Source: GCA-016699835 sp964543905
Lineage (GTDB): Bacteria > Planctomycetota > Phycisphaerae > Phycisphaerales > UBA1924
Length of the DNA stretch: 64,000 nucleotides
Direction: 5' to 3'
Assembly (NCBI GenBank): GCA_964543905.1
Contig: CAZIZO010000010.1
Coordinates: forward strand, 52,799 to 116,798
The number at the start of each line of letters is the position of its first letter. Within the stretch, counting starts at the first letter, position 1. The position numbers were made by a program, and so were the translations under genes. This document shows, piece after piece, positions 41,007-50,916 of the stretch. The notes under the pieces are model-generated. The model did no database searches. It saw nothing but the letters and a program-made list of their open reading frames with translations, and was not told where the DNA came from.

Positions 41007-43277
41007 ATGCCAAAGGAAAAGAACGTCGCTCTTCGGGTCTTGGTGCCGCTCATCTTGGTCGGTGCCGGGATGGTTATTGGTGCTCGCTTCTTCATCTCGA
41101 ATCCCAAGAAGACCTCCACCACGCCGCAGGCTCCCTCGGTTCAGCCTGTTTCCCCTCCCTCGGCCCCCGCATCATCCGGCGTAGCCGACCCCGCCGCTAA
41201 GCCCGAGGTTGTCCAGACCCCCGTCCCCTCGTTGGCGGCTTCCCCGTCATCGTCGCCGACCCCTCCCGCAGCGCTCCTTCCCATCAGCGGGACCAACTTC
41301 CGAGCCGAGGTCTTTGCCGGCACTCCGGCCTCCTACGGCTCCATCGGCTCTCTCGATCCTGCCAATCCCCAGGCCAACACCATCCGCATCGAGTTCAGCA
41401 GGCTGGGTGCCGGGATCAAGAGCCTCGCCCTCGCCAACCACTTCACCAGCATCAAGAACGAGGCGCACGTCGAACTCCAGGCGGCCGTCGAGGGTGACGT
41501 GGCTCTCAGCACGGGCCAAGTGGCCCGCTCGGCCATCGTCCCCTTCTCCGCGCTGGGAATCGCCGTCAACGGCACGAGCGTCTCTCTTGCGGGCACCGAG
41601 TCCGAACCCGTCTGGAGGCCCGTCGAGGGCGCCCCCCCAGGAACCTTCGAGGCCCACATCCTCGACGATACCGGACGCCGAGTCCTTCGGATTGAGCGGT
41701 CCTTCTCTCTCGAACCGGGGCACTACGACGCCACCGTCCGCCAGAAGATTGAGAACCTGACGTCCTCCTCGCTCAAGATCGCCTGGTACCAGATCGGGCC
41801 GACCGATTTCGTGCACGACACGGTCGGCTACGCCGGTGACCAGCGATACCTCCGCTTCGGCTACCTCCTCAACCAAGCCAAAGACCCGACCCAATCCATC
41901 GTGCAGGGAAGCGAGTATCGAATCCCGCACCATCAGATGCTCGGGAGCACGACGCCCTCGGGCGGTTACCTCTTTGAACTTCCCCAATGGCCCAACGAAA
42001 AGTCCCGCGAGGGTCAGCACACGCTCGTCTGGGTCGGGCTGACCAACCGATACTTCGGCCTCGCCGCCTTTCCGCAGTTCGATCCCAAGACCCCCAATGC
42101 CTCCAAGGCCTTCTCCTGGGTCGCGGGCGTCTCCAGGCTTGTGTATGCCAACGGCCCCGCGCCCCACGGCGCCAAGTCTTCCGAGTTCATCGCCCTTCGA
42201 CTCGAGAGCATTCCCCTCGACCTCGCCCCCGCGTCCTCGCTCACGCTCGCCCACGGCATTTATGCCGGGCCACTTGATAAGCGCGCCATCGACAAGGACC
42301 CCATCGCTTCCGCCGCGGGCCTGGACAACCTCATCGTCTACAACATGGGGGGCATGTGCGCCTGGTGCACCTTTGCTTCGATGACGGCGCTCATCCGGGG
42401 CCTGCTCACCACCCTGCACAACTTCGTCTTCTTCGACTGGGCCCTTGCCATCATCTTCATGGTCGTCGTCGTACGGACCATCCTCCACCCCGTCACCCGC
42501 TGGTCCCAGATCAAGATGGGCCGATTCGGCAAGCAGATGCAGGCCATCGCACCCAAGAGCAAGCAGATCCAGGAGAAGTACAAGGGCGATCCCAAGAAGA
42601 TCCAGGAAGAAACCGCCAAACTCTGGCGAGAAGAAGGCATCAGCCCGACCGGCATGCTCGGTTGCCTCCCCGCCTTCCTCCAGATGCCCATCTGGTTTGC
42701 TCTCTACGCCGTCATCTTCTACAGCGTCGAACTTCGCCACGAAGGCGCGTTCTACGGCTTCTTCCAGAAGATCCAGCCCAAGTCCTCGCCCTTCTGGCAG
42801 TTCCTGGGCGACCTCTCCGAGCCTGATCGCCTCATCGCCTTCGGCCGCGATATCCACATTCCCCTGATCAGCAGCATGATGGGCCCGGTCAATGGGCTCA
42901 ATGTCCTCCCGCTCCTCTTGGGTGTCGTCTTCTTCATTCAGCAGAAATACCTCACCCCGCCCACCACCATGGAACTCACCCCCGAGCAGGAGTTTCAGCA
43001 GAAGATGATCAAGTGGATGTCCGTCCTCATGTTCCCACTCTTCATGTACAACGCTCCCGCCGGCCTCAGCCTCTACTTCGCCACCAACTCCACCCTCGCC
43101 ATCATCGAGAGCAAGTGGATCCGCAATCACCTTGATGAACTGGACAAGAAGAACCCGCCCGGGAAGGGCCCCAAGAAATCCGGCTTCCTCCAGCGCGTCA
43201 TGGAGGCCGCCGAGGCCCGCCAGCGCATGATGCAACAGCCCACGCCGCCCGGGCGTCCGCCACGCAAGCGTGTCTAG
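41007..43277 (+). CDS. yidC: YidC membrane protein insertase
   Basis: 756 aa, longer than E. coli YidC (548). N-terminal membrane anchor, a Pro/Ala/Ser-rich linker, a large periplasmic beta domain (about residues 90-420) and the C-terminal 60KD_IMP core: FFDWALAIIFMVVVVRTILHP, LPAFLQMPIWFALYAVIFYSV, PLLLGVVFFIQQKYLTPP and MYNAPAGLSLYFATNS. The cytoplasmic tail is Lys-rich. Inserts and folds inner-membrane proteins with or without Sec. Usually near rnpA/trmE; mnmE lies only 4 kb away. Confidence 0.95.
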   Translation: MPKEKNVALRVLVPLILVGAGMVIGARFFISNPKKTSTTPQAPSVQPVSPPSAPASSGVADPAAKPEVVQTPVPSLAASPSSSPTPPAALLPISGTNFRAEVFAGTPASYGSIGSLDPANPQANTIRIEFSRLGAGIKSLALANHFTSIKNEAHVELQAAVEGDVALSTGQVARSAIVPFSALGIAVNGTSVSLAGTESEPVWRPVEGAPPGTFEAHILDDTGRRVLRIERSFSLEPGHYDATVRQKIENLTSSSLKIAWYQIGPTDFVHDTVGYAGDQRYLRFGYLLNQAKDPTQSIVQGSEYRIPHHQMLGSTTPSGGYLFELPQWPNEKSREGQHTLVWVGLTNRYFGLAAFPQFDPKTPNASKAFSWVAGVSRLVYANGPAPHGAKSSEFIALRLESIPLDLAPASSLTLAHGIYAGPLDKRAIDKDPIASAAGLDNLIVYNMGGMCAWCTFASMTALIRGLLTTLHNFVFFDWALAIIFMVVVVRTILHPVTRWSQIKMGRFGKQMQAIAPKSKQIQEKYKGDPKKIQEETAKLWREEGISPTGMLGCLPAFLQMPIWFALYAVIFYSVELRHEGAFYGFFQKIQPKSSPFWQFLGDLSEPDRLIAFGRDIHIPLISSMMGPVNGLNVLPLLLGVVFFIQQKYLTPPTTMELTPEQEFQQKMIKWMSVLMFPLFMYNAPAGLSLYFATNSTLAIIESKWIRNHLDELDKKNPPGKGPKKSGFLQRVMEAAEARQRMMQQPTPPGRPPRKRV

Positions 43278-43295
43278 CCGAGCTTTCGTCGGTCG

Positions 43296-46200
43296 TTAGG
43301 CCAACGCGACCTTGCCCTCGTCCATCGTCGCTTCATCGTGCGCTGGTTCCTTCGCGTGCCGCGCCGCGATCGCCATGTACACGCTCGGCACCACGAACAG
43401 CGTGAACACCGTCCCGATCGCCATGCCCGTCACCAACACGATCCCGATCGAGTTTCTCGCCATCGCGCCCGGCCCGGTCACGAACACCAACGGCAAGTGC
43501 CCGCAGATCGTCGCCGCCGACGTCATCAGGATCGGGCGAAGACGTGTCAGCGACGCCTCTCGCACGGCCTCCACCTTGCTTTTGCCCTCTTGCTGCAGGT
43601 GGTTTGCCCACTCCACGATCAGGATCCCGTTCTTCGCCACCAGCCCCACGAGCGTGATCAGTCCCACCTGCGAGTAGATGTTGATCGTCGTGAACCCCAG
43701 GAACGTAAAGACCAATGCCCCGACAACGCCAAGGGCACCGAGCCCGCGAGCACCACCAGCGGGTCGCGGAAACTCGAAAACTGGGCCGCCAGCACCAAAT
43801 AAATGATCGCCAACGCAAACCCCAGCGTCACCGCCAACTTCGCTCCCTCCGTTCGAATCTGCCTCGATTCGCCGGCATAATCGATCGAATACCCCGGCGG
43901 GAGCATCTTTCTCGTCTCCGCCTCCAACGCGTCCAACGCCTCCGCCTTCGTCACCCCGGGGATCACGCCTCCGTAGATTTTGATCGAGTTCTTCTGCTGG
44001 AATCGAGAGAGCGTCCGAGGCCCCACCTCGCGCTGCAGCGTCGCGAACGTGGAGACCGGGATCATCTCCCCCTGCCGCGCCGACACGCGCAAGTCCAGGA
44101 GTCCCTCCGGCCCGCTCCGGAACTTCGGATCGATCTGCGGGATCACCTTGTACGACCGTCCGTCGTAGTTGAACCGGTTTGTGTACGCCCCGGCAAGGTA
44201 CGTCGCCACCTCGCCCCCGGCCCTGGCCAGGTCCAGCCCAAGGTCCGCGACCTTCTCGCGATCGATCATGATCCGGACTTGTGGCATGTCGATCCTCAAA
44301 TCCGTGTCCGCGTACATGAACTTCCCGAACTTCGGGTCCATCGCCTTCGCCAGGATTTGGTTCGCCACCTCCGCCATCTGTTCGGGCGGATCGAACGAGG
44401 ACACGATCATCTCCACGTCAAACTGTCCCGCGCCGGGCAGCGAGGCCGGCGTGATCGGAAACACCCGCAGCCCCGGAATCGCCGCCACCTTCGGGAACGC
44501 CTCGGCCTGTAACTGCATCGTGGTCTTCGTGCGCTCCTTCCAGTCCTTCGTGATCATCCCGCCGAACCCGCCCGACGGGTTCAGCAGTTGGAACACAAAC
44601 TTCGTCTCCGGAAAACTGAGGAACGCGTCCGCCACCTGCTCCCCATAGCGCTCCGCATACGGCAAGGACGAGTCCGGCGCCGACTGGATCGCCGCGAAGA
44701 TGAAGCCTTGATCCTCGACCGGCGCCAACTCTTTCGACGAGAACATATACAACGGGAATCCGATCAGGATCACCATCACCCCGCCCAAGATGACCGCCGG
44801 CCTGACCGACAGCGTGTAGTCCAGAAAATACGCATAGACTCCATTGATCCGATCGAACTGCCGATTCACAAAGCGAGTGAAGAAGCCCTGCTTTCCGCCC
44901 TCGCGCACCATCTTTGCCGAGAGGATCGGCGAGAGCGTCACCGCCACCACGCCCGAGATGACGACCGCCGCCGCCAGCGTGAACGCAAACTCCTTGAACA
45001 GAACGCCCGTCAACCCGCCCTGGAATCCGATCGGCGCGTACACCGCCGCCAGCGTGATCGTCATCGCGATGATCGGCGTGAGCAACTCGCGTGCACCGAT
45101 CAGCGCCGCCTCCGTCCGGCTCTTCCCCTCTCGCACGTGACGCTCCACGTTCTCCACGACCACGATCGCGTCGTCGACGACCAGGCCCACCGACAGCACG
45201 ATCGCCAGGATGGTCAGGAGGTTCAGCGAGAATCCAAAGGCGAGCATGAAGATCGCCGCCCCCATGATCGAGATCGGCATCGCGAGGAGGGGCACGATCG
45301 CCGTGCGGATCGAGCCGAGGAACAGGAACACCACGACGCCCACGATCAGGATCGTCTCCGTGAGCGTCTTCGTGATCTCCTTCAGCGAGTTCCGCATGTA
45401 CATCGTCGCGTCGAACGCCATCGACATCGTCATCCCGGCCGGCAGGGTCGGCTCCAGGCGTGCCATCGCCGCGCTCAGGTCGTTCGCCACCTCGATCTCG
45501 TTCACGCCGGGCAGCGGCCAGATCGACACGAAGACCGCGTCGTCGTGGTCCTTCTTCGTCGTGCTGTCCGCCTCTTCCGACCCCAGTTCGATCCGCGCGA
45601 TGTCCGACAACCGAACGATCGATCCTTCCCTTTCCCGCACGATCAGTTGCTCAAACTCCTGCGGCGTGCGCAGGTCCGTGTCCGCCAACAGATCGAGTTG
45701 GATCGATTCACCCTTAATCCGTCCCACCGCGGCCAGGTAGTTGTTCCGACGCATCGCGCCCGCGACTTCCTCGGGCGAGATCCCGTACGCCGCCATCATC
45801 TCCGGATTCAGCCACACGCGCATCGCCATCAGCCGTGCGCCCTCCAGCCCCGCGCGCTGAACCCCGGGCAGCGTTCCCAACTCCGGCTGCACCACGCGCG
45901 ACAGATACTCGGTCAGTTGCGTTCGGTCCATCGTGCGGCTGACGAAACTGATGTAGAAACTCGCGTAGGCGCGATCCGCCCGCTGCACGTCGATCACGGG
46001 CGATTCCGCTTCTCGCGGCAGATCCGCCCTGACCTGCTCCAGCCTGGCGCTGATCTCCGCCAAGGCGTCCGTGGAGCGATGATTCAGTCGCAGGCGCACC
46101 GTCACGATGCTCACCCCGGGCAAGGACTGGGACTCCACGTAATCCACCCCGTTGATGGCGCTCGCCGCACGCTCGATCGGCGTCGTGATGAACCCGCGGA

Positions 46201-46378
46201 TGCTCTCCGCCGAAGCCCCGATGTACGCCGTCGTAATCACGATCGACGACGACTCGATCTTCGGGTATTGCTGCACGGGCAGCGACATCGCCGCGCGCCA
46301 GCCCACCAGCACCAGGATCAGGTTGACCACGACCGCCACCACGGGCTTTTTGATAAAGAGATCAGTTATGCTGCGCAT
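43296..46378 (-). pseudogene. RND efflux transporter (AcrB-like), frameshifted near the C-terminus
   Basis: Intact from residue 1 to about 885 (MRSITDLFIKKPVVAVVVNL; the TM4 acids GLVVDDAIVVVE; RND repeats), then a one-base deletion near 43724 shifts the frame into a stop. The remaining 140 residues, MVFTFLGFTTINIYSQVGL ... PSVYMAIAA, continue in another frame with the normal C-terminal transmembrane helices. Restoring one base gives about 1027 aa, the normal RND length. So it is either a very recent pseudogene or an assembly error. It is the pump of the operon with the upstream fusion protein and TetR. Confidence 0.85.
43722..43726 (-). other. Single-base deletion in the RND pump gene
   Basis: Minus strand reads GCG TTG TCG GGG CAT; one extra G after TTG would give LVGALVFTFLGF, the expected transmembrane sequence. 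No tract of five or more identical bases is at the site. Confidence 0.75.
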
Positions 46379-46459
46379 CGTTCGCCCTTGCTGTTGGAGA
46401 TCGCATCAACGCGATGGTCCCCGAGGACCGTCGTTGAGTCCGTCACGTTCTGCTCGTCG

Positions 46460-47581
46460 TCACTTGCTCCGCACGCCTTCCTTCACGCCAGCGCCCGCCA
46501 TTCCCGCCGGCGGCTCGAAGACCAACGCGCCCTCACGCAACTTGAACGCCCCATCCGCCGCCACACGCTCGCCGGCCTTCAAGCCGTCTTGGATGATGAC
46601 CCGACCTCCCGTCGAGCCCGCCGCCTTGATGAATCGCTGGTGCACGCGCAACGCCTTCGCATCCTTCGGGTCCGGCTCCACCACGAACGTGTACGACCCG
46701 AACGGCGCATAGCGAACCGCCGTCGGCGGGATCGTCAAAACCTCTTCCGCCTCACCCAAGGGGATCCGCACGTCCACGAACATCCCGGGTGTCAGCCTCC
46801 CACCCATGGACGGCATGATCGCTCGCACCCGCGCGTTCCGCGTCGTCATGTCGATCCGCGGGTCCGACGCGATCACCCGCGCCGTCACTTCTCGGCCCGC
46901 CACCATCACGCTCACCGTCCCACCCACCGGGATCCCCGCCGCCTGCAACTGCGGCACCGAGAAATCCACGTACACCTCGTCGCTCGTCCCCTGCAACGTC
47001 GTGATCGTCTCTCCTTGCGCCAGGTACTGCCCGGGCTGAACGTCCCGCATCCCCAGTTTTCCCGCGAACGGTGCACGGATTTCCTTCTTCGCGATCGTCG
47101 TCTTCAACTGCTCCACCCGCGCCCGTGATTGATCCAGTTCGGCGCGCACGCGATCCACCTCTTGCTTCGAGATCGCGTTCGCGCTCACCTGCTCATACCG
47201 ATCCAGCGTCGCCTGGTTCAGCCGCACCAACGCTTCCGCGGCACGCAGGTCCGCCTCCTCCGTCGAGGTGTCCAGACGCAAGATCACCGCGCCCTCCTCG
47301 ATGGTCTGCCCCGACTCGTACCCCACGTGCGCCACCTTCCCCGACACCTCCGTGGCCACGGTGATGTGCCGGATCGCCTGGATCGTTCCTACCGCCTGGA
47401 ACGAGCGCTGATACGGCCTGCTCTCCACCGTCGCCAGGACCACCGCCTCCGGAAACTCCGGTGGCGGGCCCGCCCGCATCGCCTTCTGGATGCCCTTCCA
47501 CTTCCAGTATCCGAGCCCTCCCGCCACGCCCGCCGTCAGCACCAACGCCCCGATCATCGCCAAGAAGGTCCGCCACTTCAC
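46460..47581 (-). CDS. Efflux periplasmic adaptor (membrane fusion protein)
   Basis: 373 aa. N-terminal signal/anchor helix, then the classic pattern: lipoyl half VEVSG-like TEVSGKVAHVGYESGQTIEEG, a helical hairpin (residues about 95-165), second lipoyl half RAPFAGKLGMRDVQPGQYL, then beta barrel and membrane-proximal domains. It links the RND pump to an outer-membrane channel, which is not encoded here. GTG start at 47581, GTGA overlap with tetR, AAAGGAG six bases upstream. Confidence 0.92.
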   Translation of the reverse strand: MKWRTFLAMIGALVLTAGVAGGLGYWKWKGIQKAMRAGPPPEFPEAVVLATVESRPYQRSFQAVGTIQAIRHITVATEVSGKVAHVGYESGQTIEEGAVILRLDTSTEEADLRAAEALVRLNQATLDRYEQVSANAISKQEVDRVRAELDQSRARVEQLKTTIAKKEIRAPFAGKLGMRDVQPGQYLAQGETITTLQGTSDEVYVDFSVPQLQAAGIPVGGTVSVMVAGREVTARVIASDPRIDMTTRNARVRAIMPSMGGRLTPGMFVDVRIPLGEAEEVLTIPPTAVRYAPFGSYTFVVEPDPKDAKALRVHQRFIKAAGSTGGRVIIQDGLKAGERVAADGAFKLREGALVFEPPAGMAGAGVKEGVRSK

Positions 47582-48183
47582 GCGCCCGCTCCTTTCGTAT
47601 CCTTTGATTCCATGCGCCCTTCGACCCTCGTGACGCCCTCTTCCACGAGTCGTGCCAGGCTCGCGCGAATCGCCGCGGATCGCTCCGCCGAGACCTCCCG
47701 CGTTCCAAAGATCTTTGAGAACCACAATCCGTCAATCGCCGACAGCACCGCCTCGCCATACCCGGGTTTGAGCCCGTCGTTCGCGATCAGCGTCTCCAAC
47801 TCGCGATACACATCCCGCAAGGGCTGCACCAACTTCGGGTTTGCCGTCAGGGCGGTCAAAAGCACCACGGTCGAGCGACGCACGCAATCCGCGAAGTCCG
47901 GGTGGTCCTCAAAGGACATGGCCAGAAACGCCCGCGCGACGCGCCCGGGCCCGTGGGGCTGCGCCTCGATTGCGTCCATGACGTCTTGCCGCCACTCCGC
48001 CACGATGCGCACCACCATCGCCTCGATCAACTTCTCCTTGCTTGGGAAATGGTGGAGCAGTCCACCTTTGCTCACCCCCGCCTCCGCCGCTACCGCGTCG
48101 AGCGTGATCGATGCGGCACCGCCCTGCAAGACCACGGTCTGGGCTGCATCGAGTAACTTGTCTACGCAAATGGTCGAACGCAT
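47578..48183 (-). CDS. TetR-family repressor of the efflux operon
   Basis: 201 aa. N-terminal HTH: ITLDAVAAEAGVSKGGLLHHFPSKEKLIEAMV is typical TetR. C-terminal ligand domain helical. It is the first gene of its own operon with the adaptor and pump, so it likely represses them and itself. The start is taken at the ATG at 48183 rather than the GTG at 48192, since the promoter would start transcription near 48191. Confidence 0.9.
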   Translation of the reverse strand: MRSTICVDKLLDAAQTVVLQGGAASITLDAVAAEAGVSKGGLLHHFPSKEKLIEAMVVRIVAEWRQDVMDAIEAQPHGPGRVARAFLAMSFEDHPDFADCVRRSTVVLLTALTANPKLVQPLRDVYRELETLIANDGLKPGYGEAVLSAIDGLWFSKIFGTREVSAERSAAIRASLARLVEEGVTRVEGRMESKDTKGAGA

Positions 48184-48197
48184 GGGCTTCACGAAGA

Positions 48198-48226
48198 ATA
48201 AAACCGTCCAGTCGGTCGGAAGTCAA
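48198..48226 (-). promoter_or_regulatory. Promoter with overlapping TetR operator
   Basis: TTGACT (48221-48226), 17-base spacer, TTTTAT (48198-48203). The spacer holds the imperfect palindrome ACCGACTGGACGGT. The leader would be about eight bases, so the mRNA is close to leaderless. Confidence 0.55.
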
Positions 48227-48367
48227 TAAGCCGTGTGTTCATATTTTGACAGGGTGATCTCGATAACCTCAACCAACAAGAAGATCACTCCTCAGCCCGA
48301 CTCCCCGCTCTCGCATCTCCACGCTTCCCTTCCTTCCGAATACGCTCCCCCGTCCCGAGGACTTTCC

Positions 48368-49861
48368 ATGACCAAGCGCCACCTCCTGCTGACGGCCATC
48401 TTTGTGACCCCCGTGCTCCTGCTTGCCGTGCTTTACTGGGGCATCAGCGCGTCACTCGGGCAACGGGAAGAAATGCGGCGTCACTATGCCCCCGTCGGCG
48501 CTGGCGCCAACGCGACGGGTGGGGCGAACGCCATCGGCGAACTCCTCGCCGGGCATCCGGCCAACGCCAGCGCCGCGCCAAAGCCCGCATCCAAGGCCGA
48601 GCCACACGCCGCTCCCGAACCCAAACTCGTGCGTCCCGAATCCCTCCCACAGGGGTTCGTGCTCGTCGTTCATGACAAGTCCGGGAAGGCCGGTGCCTCC
48701 TCTCCCATCTACCTCGCCGGGACGCTCAACAACTGGAACCCCAAAGACCCCAAGTACAAACTCGAAGCCCAGAGCGACATGCGCTGGCGCATCGAACTCA
48801 AGGACCTTCACAAGATCGGCGTCGAGAATCTCGCCTTCAAGTTCACGCGAGGCGACTGGAAACTCGAAGAACTCAAAGCCGACCTAACGCCCCCTCCCAA
48901 TCGCACACTTGCTCCCATCGACGTGAGCACGCTCAACGAAGGGGAGATGCCCCGCATCGAACTCACCGTCGAAGCCTGGGGCGACATGAAGCCCTCGGGC
49001 GCGGACCAGAAGGCCGAGGCGACCGGCGAGACGCTGCCCAAAATCGCGGGCGGGCGTTTGACCCGCTTGCAAGTTCCCGGCGGCGCGGGTGCGGAGCGAC
49101 TGAACCGCGATCTTCTTGTCTGGCTCCCGCCGGGTTATGACGACGCCAAGAACGCGGAAAAGAAATATCCCGTCCTGTACATGCACGATGGGCAGAATCT
49201 CTTTGCCAAGCATGCCGGCGTACCGGACGAGTGGGGCATGGATGAAGCGGCCACGGTGTTGATTCAGAAGGGCGAGGTTCGCCCGTTCATCGTCGTGGGC
49301 ATCCCGCACTCGGGGGCGACTCGCATCAGGGAGTATCTCCACGTCCCGGCGATCCCCAACGTTGACCCGCAGGGTGATCGGCACGTGGCGTGGCTGGTGA
49401 GCACCGTCATGCCGAGGGTTGAGCGAGCCTTCCGGGTCGAGACCGGGCCGGAGCACACCGGGGTGGGCGGGTCGTCTCTCGGCGCCACGATCTCATTGCA
49501 CGCGGCGACCACGCACCCGGAGAAGTTCGGACTTCTGTTGGCGGAAAGTCTGCCCCTGCGGACGGGCGATCCGGCCGTCTGGGACGCGGACTTGGCCAAG
49601 ACCAAGACGTGGCCCCGCCGGGTCTACTTAGGCGTTGGCGGGGCGGAACTTGGCCGCGATCCAAAGAATGTGGAGCGAAACCGCGGGTACCTCGAAGCCG
49701 TACAACAACTGGACAAACGCCTCGAAGCGGGCGGGCTTGGGCCGTCACGTCGATTGCTGATCGTGGAGAATGACGCCACGCACACGGAGTCGGCCTGGGC
49801 CAAGCGGCTTCCGGAGGCGTTGCGATTCTTGTTCCCTCCGGCGGCGGATGGGACGAAGTGA
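48368..49861 (+). CDS. Exported esterase (esterase D / PF00756 family) with N-terminal sugar-binding-like domain
   Basis: 497 aa. N-terminal membrane anchor, a linker, then an immunoglobulin/CBM-like domain (residues about 100-205: YLAGTLNNWNPKDPKYKLE), then alpha/beta hydrolase: nucleophile Ser in GVGGSSLGA, His in NDATHTESAW, and LPPGYDD ... YPVLYMHDGQNLF as in esterase D proteins. Probably hydrolyses acyl esters on sugars in the periplasm. ATG start with GAGGA seven bases upstream. Confidence 0.85.
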   Translation: MTKRHLLLTAIFVTPVLLLAVLYWGISASLGQREEMRRHYAPVGAGANATGGANAIGELLAGHPANASAAPKPASKAEPHAAPEPKLVRPESLPQGFVLVVHDKSGKAGASSPIYLAGTLNNWNPKDPKYKLEAQSDMRWRIELKDLHKIGVENLAFKFTRGDWKLEELKADLTPPPNRTLAPIDVSTLNEGEMPRIELTVEAWGDMKPSGADQKAEATGETLPKIAGGRLTRLQVPGGAGAERLNRDLLVWLPPGYDDAKNAEKKYPVLYMHDGQNLFAKHAGVPDEWGMDEAATVLIQKGEVRPFIVVGIPHSGATRIREYLHVPAIPNVDPQGDRHVAWLVSTVMPRVERAFRVETGPEHTGVGGSSLGATISLHAATTHPEKFGLLLAESLPLRTGDPAVWDADLAKTKTWPRRVYLGVGGAELGRDPKNVERNRGYLEAVQQLDKRLEAGGLGPSRRLLIVENDATHTESAWAKRLPEALRFLFPPAADGTK

Positions 49862-50394
49862 CGGGCACTCTCTCGGGAGGGCGCGGGGTGCGAGGCCGAA
49901 GCAATCACGGTCGATGGCCCGAACTCGCCGGGTATCCCGTAAAGACTCGGGAAGCGATTCTCCGTCGCGCCGTGGGGGGCGGACTGGCGGATGGAGCCGC
50001 GCGCCGCGTCGCTCTCGGCATGATGGCCTGCGTCACGTTTGCTCTTTGGTTTGGGTTTTCGATGCTGGTGTGCGGGATCGCGTTCTCGGCGTGGGTGGCA
50101 ATGGAGCGATCTTCCTGGGGGTCTGCCTTCGGAGTTTTGGCGTGCCTGCTTTTGCTCGCCTGCATCGTCGGCGCGATCTACGTCCCGATGGCGGTTGTCC
50201 GCGGCATGCAGGATTCCTGGACCCGCGAGCGACTTCAGGCCTGTCTCGCGTCAGACCTGTGCGCCGGCTGCGAGTATCCCAAGCCAGTTGTCGCGGATGG
50301 ACGTTCCGTGACCTGCCCCGAGTGCGGGTTGATCTACCCCGGCATCAGTTCATCGCCAGATGTGTCATTCCGCTCGGAAGGAGGACACGCCTAG
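49858..50394 (+). CDS. Membrane protein with C-terminal zinc ribbon (1 of 3)
   Basis: 178 aa. Two transmembrane helices (residues about 60-82 and 92-112), then LCAGCEYPKP ... SVTCPECGLIYP, a zinc ribbon with two CxxC pairs. The start is a GTG overlapping the esterase stop (GTGA), giving a basic N-terminus of uncertain reality. One of three adjacent genes with the same plan. Confidence 0.75.
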   Translation: MTGTLSGGRGVRGRSNHGRWPELAGYPVKTREAILRRAVGGGLADGAARRVALGMMACVTFALWFGFSMLVCGIAFSAWVAMERSSWGSAFGVLACLLLLACIVGAIYVPMAVVRGMQDSWTRERLQACLASDLCAGCEYPKPVVADGRSVTCPECGLIYPGISSSPDVSFRSEGGHA

Positions 50395-50916
50395 ATGCGC
50401 GTCTCCTTCTCCAAGGTCCACCGCGCTTTTCCCGAACTCGACGGGTTCACCGACGCGGAGTGTGCCGCCCTCATCCATGCCGTCCAGCGTGAACGAGCCG
50501 TGGGATTGCTCGCAACCTCCATGGCCGCCGTGGTCCTCTCGATCGCGTCCGGCCTGCTCGCCGCATATTTCACCTGGCGACTCCTGATCGCGATCTACGA
50601 CGTCCCTGACGATCGTCCGACCAGCGACGGCCTCTTCGTCCTCTTCTTTTCCCTCATCGGCGGCGCTGGAATCCTCACGATGGCGTTGGTCGGATTTCTC
50701 ATCCGAGACCTCTGGCTCCGTTGGGCCATCGGACGACGCCTCCGTCTCGCCCGCTGCACCGGGTGCAACTATTCTCTCCTGGGCCTCAGCGTCCTCGACG
50801 GTCGCGTCCGATGTCCGGAGTGCGGGCATGTCACCCGTTTATCCGATCGCGGGCTTCAACCCGCCGATATCCTCGCCGGTGCTCATCATCTCATCTTGAA
50901 GGACGGTGTTGCATGA
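50395..50916 (+). CDS. Membrane protein with C-terminal zinc ribbon (2 of 3)
   Basis: 173 aa. N-terminus FSKVHRAFPELDGFTDAEC resembles that of gene 3 (FKVYRAFRELDYLPDAEC). Two transmembrane segments (about 38-65, 80-105) and zinc ribbon RCTGCNYSLLG ... RCPECGHVTRL. Starts right after the previous stop. Confidence 0.85.
   Translation: MRVSFSKVHRAFPELDGFTDAECAALIHAVQRERAVGLLATSMAAVVLSIASGLLAAYFTWRLLIAIYDVPDDRPTSDGLFVLFFSLIGGAGILTMALVGFLIRDLWLRWAIGRRLRLARCTGCNYSLLGLSVLDGRVRCPECGHVTRLSDRGLQPADILAGAHHLILKDGVA

Noticed and set aside
41247..43235. 662-codon minus-strand ORF across yidC
   Set aside because: Antisense shadow of a clear YidC gene; composition Glu/Gly/Asp/Val only.
44588..47128. 846-codon plus-strand ORF across the RND and adaptor genes
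   Set aside because: Arg/His/Asp-rich shadow frame without domains.
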